NCBI GenBank assembly: GCA_014800105.1
Contig: JAAVGQ010000033.1
Location: 1,952-7,946, forward strand
Direction of reading: 5' to 3'
DNA length: 5,995 nucleotides
Source: Bacteroidales bacterium
GTDB lineage: Bacteria; Bacteroidota; Bacteroidia; Bacteroidales; Muribaculaceae
A model generated the notes under the pieces. The model was not told the origin of the DNA. It saw only the letters and a program-made list of their open reading frames with translations, and ran no database searches. Both the position numbers and the translations under genes were made by a program. Below, one piece after another: positions 1-5,995 of this stretch. Numbering within the stretch: the first letter of the stretch is position 1; every line of letters starts with the position of its first letter.

Positions 1-791
1 CTCTTCTTGGGAGCACGAGTCTTAAGACCCTTAGCATACAAGCCTTTGCGAGAACGAGGATGTCCACCTGAAGCACGTCCTTCACCACCACCCATGGGGT
101 GATCAACAGGGTTCATAACGACACCACGGTTGCGGGGACGACGGCCGAGCCAACGTGAACGACCTGCCTTACCTGAGCTCTCCAGTGAGTGCTCACTGTT
201 ACCTACTACACCGATAGTAGCCTTGCAGGTAGCAAGAACTTTACGGGTTTCTCCCGAGGGTAATTTGATAATAGCGTAGTTACCTTCTCTCGAAGTTAAC
301 TGAGCGAAAGTACCGGCTGAACGAGCCATGAAAGCTCCCTGACCGGGACGAAGCTCGATGTTGTGGATAACGGTACCGACGGGGATCTTGTTGAGAGGAA
401 GAGCGTTTCCTACTTCGGGAGCTGCGTCGGGGCCGCTTACAACAGTCGAACCAACTTCTAAGCCGTTGGGTGCAATGATATAAGCTTTAGCTCCGTCAAC
501 GTAGTAAAGAAGAGCAATGTGAGCTGAACGGTTGGGATCATACTCAATTGATTTTACTACAGCGGGTACACCGTCTTTGTTTCTCTTAAAGTCTATGATA
601 CGGTATTTGCGTTTGTGTCCACCACCAAGGTAGCGGGTGGTGAGATGACCTTCGGCATTACGGCCGCCGGTGCTTTTTTTACCGACTGTAAGAGATTTCT
701 CAGGCGTGGTAGCAGTGATCGTACCTTTAAATACGCCTATAACTTTGTGTCTCTGCCCCGGTGTTGTGGGCTTGAATTTTCTTACTGCCAT
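1..791 (-). CDS. rplB: 50S ribosomal protein L2, 3' end cut off by the window edge
   Basis: L2 is a primary 23S rRNA binding protein needed for subunit association and for a functional peptidyl-transferase centre. The frame opens at ATG 791-789 ([16 protein letters not shown]) and stays open for 263 codons to the edge. The last readable residues are KTRAPKK, so about 10 residues are missing compared with the usual 273-275. The N-terminal OB-like part carries [11 protein letters not shown] (about residues 54-64). The C-terminal part carries the family signature [23 protein letters not shown], with His231 equivalent to the functionally important E. coli His229. Met233 replaces the second His of the E. 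coli HPH triplet, which I take to be a lineage variant. The gene starts 5 nt after the rplW stop with an A-rich leader and no Shine-Dalgarno, so it is probably translated by coupling. The truncation is a window effect, not a broken gene. Confidence 0.97.
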   Translation of the reverse strand, partial: MAVRKFKPTTPGQRHKVIGVFKGTITATTPEKSLTVGKKSTGGRNAEGHLTTRYLGGGHKRKYRIIDFKRNKDGVPAVVKSIEYDPNRSAHIALLYYVDGAKAYIIAPNGLEVGSTVVSGPDAAPEVGNALPLNKIPVGTVIHNIELRPGQGAFMARSAGTFAQLTSREGNYAIIKLPSGETRKVLATCKATIGVVGNSEHSLESSGKAGRSRWLGRRPRNRGVVMNPVDHPMGGGEGRASGGHPRSRKGLYAKGLKTRAPKK

Positions 792-796
792 TTTAT

Positions 797-1087
797 TTAG
801 ATATTGCTATAGAGGTCAATAGTCTGGCCATCAGCGATGGTGATGAAGGCCTTCTTGTAACCGAGGGTCTTACCGCGAAGGAGACCGCTCTTGGTGTAAC
901 GTGATTTGTTCTTACCACGTACGATTGCAGTGTTTACATTAACAACCTTAACGCCGTAGAGTTTTTCAACAAGATCCTTAATCTGGTACTTGTTGGCATC
1001 CTCCGATACACGGAAGGTATAGCGGTTGAGCTTATCAGTAAGCTTGGTTGCTTTTTCAGTAACGATGGGCTGGATTGAAATTTCCAT
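797..1087 (-). CDS. rplW: 50S ribosomal protein L23
   Basis: L23 sits at the exit of the peptide tunnel and is the docking point for trigger factor and the signal recognition particle. The 96-residue product (usual length 95-100) opens with [14 protein letters not shown], the family's conserved N-terminal motif. Glu11 in it aligns with E. coli Glu18, the trigger-factor contact. The central basic loop [16 protein letters not shown] (about 58-73) is the arm that reaches into domain III of 23S rRNA, and the C-terminal strand [12 protein letters not shown] is typical. The start at 1087 is fixed by a perfect AGGAGG 9 nt upstream, the only strong Shine-Dalgarno in the window. The gene ends in TAA 5 nt before rplB and begins 26 nt after rplD. 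No alternative product fits. Confidence 0.98.
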   Translation of the reverse strand: MEISIQPIVTEKATKLTDKLNRYTFRVSEDANKYQIKDLVEKLYGVKVVNVNTAIVRGKNKSRYTKSGLLRGKTLGYKKAFITIADGQTIDLYSNI

Positions 1088-1096
1088 TGTTATTAT

Positions 1097-1102
1097 CCTC
1101 CT
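1097..1102 (-). promoter_or_regulatory. Strong Shine-Dalgarno (AGGAGG) of rplW
   Basis: The plus strand reads CCTCCT here, so the mRNA carries AGGAGG, separated by 9 nt (AUAAUAACA) from the rplW AUG. None of the other seven genes has anything similar; their leaders are A-rich. Bacteroidota ribosomes generally do not use Shine-Dalgarno pairing because the 16S 3' tail is held by bS21, bS18 and bS6, so this site is exceptional for the phylum and for this operon. The sequence is certain; whether it functions is inferred. Confidence 0.75.
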
Positions 1103-1113
1103 GTGTAATTAGG

Positions 1114-1734
1114 TTAGAGTTTATTAATAATAGCAAGGCCACTCTCAGTTACGAGAAGGGCGTTGTTGTTCATCACTACATACGTGTTAATGTCGGACGC
1201 AGACATTACATTTGCGTTCGGCACATTACGTGAAGACAAATATACGTTTTTATCCTGACCTGCTAAAATCACGAGGGCTTTCTTGCCGTCAACTTTAAGA
1301 TTTTTTGCAAAATTTATATAATTTTTAGTCTTAATGTTGTCGAAAGTGAAGTCTTCGATGATAGTGATATTGTTTTCCTGAGCCTTGAGAGCAAGAGCTG
1401 AGCGGCGGGCAAGCTGCTTAACTTTCTTATTCAGCTTGAAACGATAGTCACGGGGACGGGGACCGAATACACGACCACCACCCACGAGCACAGGTGAATT
1501 GATATCACCGATACGGCTGCCGCCTCCACCCTTCTGCTTGTGAAGCTTGCGGGTAGAACCAGAGACTTCGCTACGCTCTTTTGACTTGTGTGTACCTTGA
1601 CGACGGTTTGCGAGGTACTGCTTAACGTCAAGATAAATGGCATGCTCGTTGGGGTCGATGGCAAATATCTCATCGTTCAACACAGCCTTGCGGCCTGTAT
1701 CTTCTCCTTTAATGTTATAAATTGCGAGTTCCAT
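1114..1734 (-). CDS. rplD: 50S ribosomal protein L4 (uL4)
   Basis: L4 is an early 50S assembly protein. Its long internal loop lines the narrow part of the exit tunnel beside the macrolide site. The product is 206 residues, against 201 in E. coli. Residues 1-44 begin the globular domain. The extended loop runs over about 45-98 and includes [29 protein letters not shown] and [13 protein letters not shown]. The rest is the globular fold, ending [14 protein letters not shown]. In E. coli the loop tip reads KGTGRAR, whereas here it is KGGGGSR (Lys68 aligns with E. coli Lys63). The ATG at 1734 directly abuts the rplC TAA, with no Shine-Dalgarno, so start-up probably depends on ribosomes finishing rplC. 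In E. coli L4 also represses its own operon through a leader upstream of rpsJ; the 22-nt gap before rpsJ leaves no room for such a leader here. Confidence 0.98.
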   Translation of the reverse strand: MELAIYNIKGEDTGRKAVLNDEIFAIDPNEHAIYLDVKQYLANRRQGTHKSKERSEVSGSTRKLHKQKGGGGSRIGDINSPVLVGGGRVFGPRPRDYRFKLNKKVKQLARRSALALKAQENNITIIEDFTFDNIKTKNYINFAKNLKVDGKKALVILAGQDKNVYLSSRNVPNANVMSASDINTYVVMNNNALLVTESGLAIINKL

Positions 1735-2352
1735 TTACTTTTCAATTAATACGATTGAACCTTTACATCCGGGAATTGAACCCTTAATCATCATCACGTT
1801 GTGTTCAGGGATAACCTTAACGACTTTAAGGTTCTGAACGGTCACACGCTCGTTACCTGTCTGGCCAGCCATGCGCATACCCTTGAATACCTTAGCGGGG
1901 TAAGAACATGCACCTACTGAACCGGGGGCACGGAGACGGTTGTGCTGGCCGTGAGTTGCCTGACCGACACCGCCGAAACCATGGCGCTTAACTACGCCCT
2001 GGAAACCTTTACCCTTAGAGGTACCTACGATGTCAACAAAGTCGTTGTCGTTGAAGAAGTCAACTGTGATGGTATCACCAAGTTTGTACTCTCCTCCAAA
2101 ACCTTTGAACTCGGCCAAGTGGCGCTTGGGTGCTACACCTGCTTTCTTGAAGTGACCAATCTCAGGCTGAGTGAGGTGCTTTTCTTTCTGCTCCTGGAAG
2201 CCGAGCTGGAGTGCTTCATAACCGTCATTTTCAACGGTCTTAACCTGGGTAACGACACAAGGACCAACTTCGATAACGGTGCACGGAATGTTCTTTCCGT
2301 CGGCACCGAAAACGGATGTCATTCCGATTTTCTTTCCTAATAATCCTGGCAT
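1735..2352 (-). CDS. rplC: 50S ribosomal protein L3 (uL3)
   Basis: L3 is one of the two 50S assembly initiators. It binds near the 3' end of 23S rRNA, and its central extension reaches toward the peptidyl-transferase centre. The product is 205 residues (E. coli 209). Family landmarks are [10 protein letters not shown] (6-15), [14 protein letters not shown] (26-39), the [16 protein letters not shown] signature (111-126) and the extension [35 protein letters not shown], followed by [14 protein letters not shown]. Position 150, where E. coli L3 carries the glutamine methylated by PrmB, is a serine here (GACS in place of GQNQ). The leader is 75 nt long, A/C-rich and without a Shine-Dalgarno. The stop codon abuts the rplD start. 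Confidence 0.98.
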   Translation of the reverse strand: MPGLLGKKIGMTSVFGADGKNIPCTVIEVGPCVVTQVKTVENDGYEALQLGFQEQKEKHLTQPEIGHFKKAGVAPKRHLAEFKGFGGEYKLGDTITVDFFNDNDFVDIVGTSKGKGFQGVVKRHGFGGVGQATHGQHNRLRAPGSVGACSYPAKVFKGMRMAGQTGNERVTVQNLKVVKVIPEHNVMMIKGSIPGCKGSIVLIEK

Positions 2353-2427
2353 TTCGTTGTTATTTTAAAGAGTTGTTGTTTTTATGCTTTGTGTAAATCT
2401 TACGTTGGTTTGTTGAAGTGAAGGTTA
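2353..2427 (-). promoter_or_regulatory. Unstructured A/C-rich leader between rpsJ and rplC
   Basis: This 75-nt spacer is the second longest in the window. Read as mRNA it is very poor in G and rich in A and C, with stretches such as ACUUCAACAAACCAACGUAA and AUAAAAACAACAACUC before the rplC AUG. I see no stable hairpin in its body, no Shine-Dalgarno and no TAnnTTTG-type promoter box. An open, A-rich approach to the start codon is what Bacteroidota initiation regions usually look like, so I read it as an unstructured ribosome landing zone. That function is inferred. Confidence 0.45.
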
Positions 2428-2436
2428 TCAAACCTT
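2421..2436 (-). repeat. Small hairpin spanning the rpsJ double stop codon
   Basis: The mRNA reads AAGGUU-UGAU-AACCUU, a perfect 6-bp inverted repeat with a 4-nt loop. It covers the rpsJ stop UGA, which is followed in frame by a second stop, UAA. Two of the six pairs are G-C. No U-run follows it, so it is not an intrinsic terminator. The symmetry is seen directly; a role, for example in termination efficiency or mRNA stability, is unproven and it may be chance. Confidence 0.35.
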
Positions 2437-2733
2437 GATTTCAACTTCAACACCGCTGGGGAGTTCGAGCTTCATGAGTGCATCTACAGTCTTTGTGGTT
2501 GAGTTGTAGATGTCGATGAGACGCTTGTAGCTTGAAAGCTGGAACTGCTCACGTGACTTTTTGTTTACGAAAGTCGAGCGGTTAACAGTGAAGATGCGTT
2601 TGTGGGTGGGCAGTGGAATAGGACCGCTGATTACAGCACCTGTAGCCTTCACAGTCTTAACGATTTTCTCAGCTGACTTGTCAACCAAGTTGTGGTCGTA
2701 AGATTTTAATTTGATTCTGATTTTTTGGCTCAT
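2428..2733 (-). CDS. rpsJ: 30S ribosomal protein S10 (NusE)
   Basis: S10 joins the head of the 30S subunit late in assembly. Off the ribosome it acts as NusE, which pairs with NusB in antitermination and contacts NusG in transcription-translation coupling. The product is 101 residues (E. coli 103). The start [14 protein letters not shown], the [19 protein letters not shown] signature (about 32-50) and the [18 protein letters not shown] end are diagnostic. The long hairpin loop over about 51-64 ([14 protein letters not shown]) is the part that reaches into the 16S core and is where tigecycline-resistance changes occur in other species; Val56 aligns with E. coli Val57. The gene ends in TGA followed in frame by TAA. 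The ATG lies 22 nt after fusA with no Shine-Dalgarno and no room for an E. coli-type S10 leader. Confidence 0.98.
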   Translation of the reverse strand: MSQKIRIKLKSYDHNLVDKSAEKIVKTVKATGAVISGPIPLPTHKRIFTVNRSTFVNKKSREQFQLSSYKRLIDIYNSTTKTVDALMKLELPSGVEVEIKV

Positions 2734-2755
2734 ATCTATGTTATGAATAAGAAAG

Positions 2756-4882
<2,127 letters not shown>

Positions 4883-4912
4883 TTTATATAATGTATAATA
4901 TCAATGAAACAA

Positions 4913-5389
4913 TTAGAAACGGAAGTGAGCGAATGCGCGGTTAGCTTCAGCCATCTTGTGCATATCCTCTTTACGCTTATAAGCGCCACCCTGGTCATTG
5001 AAAGCGTCTACGATTTCGGCAGCGAGCTTTTCACTCATAGTCTTGCCGCCACGCTTGCGGGCATAAAGGATAAGATTCTTCATTGATATCGACTCCTTGC
5101 GGTCAGGACGAATTTCAGTGGGCACCTGAAAGGTAGCACCACCTACGCGACGTGATTTAACCTCAACCTGAGGGGTGATATTCTCGAGCGCTTTCTTCCA
5201 AATCTCGAGTGCTGATTTCTCCTCGTTAGGCATTTTAGCTTTCGCAGCCTCAAGTGCCGAGTAGAAAATGGTGTAGGCAGTGTTCTTTTTGCCATCATAC
5301 ATAAGATGATTAACAAACTTAGACACTTTCACGTCATGGAAAACGGGATCGGGTAAAACGACCCTTTTCTTTGGTTTAGCTTTTCTCAT
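4913..5389 (-). CDS. rpsG: 30S ribosomal protein S7
   Basis: S7 nucleates assembly of the 30S head by binding the 3' major domain of 16S rRNA around helices 28, 29 and 41-43, and its hairpin lies at the E site. The product is 158 residues. Landmarks are the basic N-terminus [19 protein letters not shown], the signature [17 protein letters not shown] (22-38), the beta-hairpin [20 protein letters not shown] (75-94) and the C-terminal helix ending [10 protein letters not shown]. The start at 5389 gives the family-standard N-terminus. Its leader next to the AUG is A/C-rich with no Shine-Dalgarno, but about 50 nt upstream lies a hairpin resembling the rRNA target of S7. In E. coli, S7 represses its own operon by binding the rpsL-rpsG spacer. 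Similar control here is inferred from the 205-nt structured gap. Confidence 0.98.
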   Translation of the reverse strand: MRKAKPKKRVVLPDPVFHDVKVSKFVNHLMYDGKKNTAYTIFYSALEAAKAKMPNEEKSALEIWKKALENITPQVEVKSRRVGGATFQVPTEIRPDRKESISMKNLILYARKRGGKTMSEKLAAEIVDAFNDQGGAYKRKEDMHKMAEANRAFAHFRF

Positions 5390-5433
5390 TGTGAGTTTTA
5401 GTGTTGTGTTTTTGACTTGCTTGGCTGGTGTCT

Positions 5434-5466
5434 TACTTCAATCGCATCCTCTGATGACGATTTACT
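5434..5466 (-). promoter_or_regulatory. Hairpin resembling 16S rRNA helix 43, candidate S7 binding site
   Basis: The mRNA segment begins AGUAAAUCGUCAUCAG and ends UGAAGUA. The core folds as AAUCG-(U bulge)-CAUC, loop AGAG, then GAUG-CGAUU: nine base pairs with one bulged U. Conserved bacterial 16S rRNA around helix 43 reads AGUAAUCG, then (as I recall for Bacteroides) CGCAUCAG, then GGUGAAUACG. The leader thus shares the order AGUAA(A)UCG, CAUCAG and UGAA-UA, around a hairpin in the same place. S7 binds this part of 16S rRNA. The leader sequence and fold are read directly; the rRNA comparison is from memory, and S7 binding is inferred. Confidence 0.5.
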
Positions 5467-5490
5467 CAACCGTTGGCAGCTCAACTTTTC

Positions 5491-5519
5491 AAAAACGAGT
5501 TTAATTAAATAATTCTCGT
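5491..5519 (-). terminator. Weak terminator-like hairpin inside the rpsL-rpsG spacer
   Basis: The mRNA pairs ACGAG (5519-5515) with CUCGU (5499-5495). An inner AAUU/AAUU stem closes an AUUU loop, three A residues bulge on the 3' side, and the last stem U runs into UUUU (5494-5491). The shape recalls an intrinsic terminator, but the stem is short and AU-rich. Full termination would silence rpsG and fusA, so at most it could act as a partial or conditional attenuator. The CUC of its 3' arm could pair instead with a GAG downstream at 5482-5480. Confidence 0.25.
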
Positions 5520-5542
5520 GGTGCTTTCAGTGACTTCACTCT

Positions 5543-5590
5543 TGATAAACTGAGGCAAGCGACACGCACTTGCAACTCGGAAGCTTATCA
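5543..5590 (-). promoter_or_regulatory. Nested hairpin directly after the rpsL stop codon
   Basis: In the mRNA the outer helix pairs UGAUAAGC (5590-5583) with GUUUAUCA (5550-5543), 8 bp including one G-U pair. Inside it, GAG (5578-5576) pairs with CUC (5554-5552). After a UU bulge, GCAAGUG (5573-5567) pairs with CGCUUGC (5561-5555) around a CGUGU loop, giving 7 bp. The element starts 4 nt after the rpsL TAA, so a ribosome finishing rpsL would open its base. No U-run follows, which argues against an intrinsic terminator. It may be part of the rpsG control region or a processing site; function is inferred. Confidence 0.45.
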
Positions 5591-5594
5591 GGAA

Positions 5595-5984
5595 TTACTT
5601 CTTGGCTGCACCGGCCTTAGGACGCTTAGCTCCATACTTAGAGCGACGCTGAGTGCGATCCTTAACACCGCTTGTATCAAGTGTACCGCGAACGATGTGG
5701 TAACGCACACCGGGGAGGTCTTTTACACGACCGCCGCGAACGAGCACGATTGAGTGCTCCTGCAGGTTGTGACCTTCACCGGGAATATAAGAGTTAACCT
5801 CTTTACCGTTAGTCAATCTTACACGGGCTACTTTACGCATAGCCGAGTTAGGCTTCTTGGGGGTAGTAGTGTAAACACGCACACAAACACCGCGACGCTG
5901 GGGGCAGCTGTCAAGTGCAGGCGATTTACTCTTGTCCTCAAGAGCTACACGTCCTTTTCTTACTAATTGCTGAATGGTAGGCAT
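5595..5984 (-). CDS. rpsL: 30S ribosomal protein S12
   Basis: S12 lies at the decoding centre of the 30S subunit and sets translational accuracy. The product is 129 residues, slightly longer than the 124 of E. coli because of a C-terminal tail (AGAAKK after KRP). It begins [12 protein letters not shown] and carries [25 protein letters not shown] (27-51), [10 protein letters not shown] (69-78) and [18 protein letters not shown] (83-100). The streptomycin-determining lysines are unchanged (Lys43 in TTTPKKPNS, and Lys88), so the sequence predicts a streptomycin-sensitive S12. Asp89 matches the aspartate that RimO methylthiolates in E. coli. The start at 5984 gives the family N-terminus. Only 11 nt of leader are visible, reading AAAAAACUAAG before the AUG: A-rich, without a Shine-Dalgarno. 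The operon promoter, if nearby, lies outside the window. Confidence 0.98.
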   Translation of the reverse strand: MPTIQQLVRKGRVALEDKSKSPALDSCPQRRGVCVRVYTTTPKKPNSAMRKVARVRLTNGKEVNSYIPGEGHNLQEHSIVLVRGGRVKDLPGVRYHIVRGTLDTSGVKDRTQRRSKYGAKRPKAGAAKK

Positions 5985-5995
5985 CTTAGTTTTTT

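Larger units (their letters stand above)
5390..5594 (-). promoter_or_regulatory. Structured 205-nt rpsL-rpsG intercistronic leader, candidate S7 control element
   Basis: This is the only long gap in the window; the other spacers are 0-75 nt. It has no open frame of note and no TTTG / TAnnTTTG promoter. Read as mRNA it holds, in order: a nested hairpin starting just after the rpsL stop (5543-5590), a small AGUG-AAGU-CACU hairpin (5529-5540), an AU-rich hairpin followed by UUUUU (5491-5519), a short GUUG/CAAC hairpin (5472-5485), and a bulged 9-bp hairpin (5440-5462). About 50 nt of unpaired A/C-rich sequence then lead up to the rpsG AUG. The same spacer is the S7 repressor target in E. coli. 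The arrangement suggests control of rpsG and perhaps the genes downstream. Structures were paired by eye, with no energy calculation. Confidence 0.6.

Noticed and set aside
615..800. 61-codon plus-strand frame opposite the start of rplB and the end of rplW
   Set aside because: It is antisense to two conserved genes and matches no known small protein.
1942..2340. 132-codon open frame on the plus strand, antisense to rplC
   Set aside because: It lies wholly inside a confident L3 gene on the other strand, its product resembles no family I know, and long antisense frames are expected opposite codon-biased ribosomal genes.
4883..4912. AT-rich rpsG-fusA spacer as a possible promoter
   Set aside because: It is TATA-like but lacks the TAnnTTTG and TTTG boxes of Bacteroidota promoters; an AT-rich initiation region explains it.
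5572..5579. Plus-strand GCAACTCG next to the rpsL stop resembles a conserved 16S rRNA segment
   Set aside because: The match is short and on the strand opposite to the transcript; it is explained by the hairpin arm there and is likely coincidence.

Overview
The window is a piece of a core ribosomal-protein operon from a Bacteroidota chromosome. Every gene lies on the minus strand, so transcription runs from high to low coordinates: rpsL (S12), rpsG (S7), fusA (EF-G), rpsJ (S10), rplC (L3), rplD (L4), rplW (L23) and rplB (L2, whose last roughly 10 codons run off the left edge). All eight reading frames are intact.

The lineage call, Bacteroidota and most likely Bacteroidales (a gut Bacteroides, Prevotella or Muribaculaceae relative), rests on three things. 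The str and S10 operons are fused with no tuf gene between fusA and rpsJ. The start codons are preceded by A-rich leaders, with no Shine-Dalgarno sequence in seven of the eight genes. The protein variants (for example the L2 [14 protein letters not shown] segment and the L4 [22 protein letters not shown] segment) also resemble that phylum. The genus cannot be settled by eye.

Layout, in transcription order. rpsL starts 11 nt inside the right edge. It is followed by a 205-nt non-coding spacer, much longer than any other in the window and rich in potential RNA hairpins. Then come rpsG, a 30-nt spacer, fusA, a 22-nt spacer, rpsJ, a 75-nt A/C-rich spacer, rplC, rplD (its ATG directly abuts the rplC TAA), a 26-nt spacer with a perfect AGGAGG, rplW, a 5-nt spacer and rplB. 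I see no Bacteroides-type promoter (TTTG / TAnnTTTG) in any spacer, which fits a single long transcript whose promoter lies to the right of the window.

Together the genes supply a decoding-centre protein (S12), the nucleator of the 30S head (S7), its late-assembling partner S10 (also transcription factor NusE), the translocase EF-G, and the early 50S assembly proteins L3, L4, L23 and L2. The most interesting non-coding signal is in the rpsL-rpsG spacer. A hairpin about 50 nt upstream of the rpsG start reads like 16S rRNA around helix 43, part of the S7 binding site, and so looks like a molecular mimic for autogenous control by S7. Two other points deserve a look: the lone strong Shine-Dalgarno in front of rplW, and a weak terminator-like hairpin with a competing fold inside the same rpsL-rpsG spacer.
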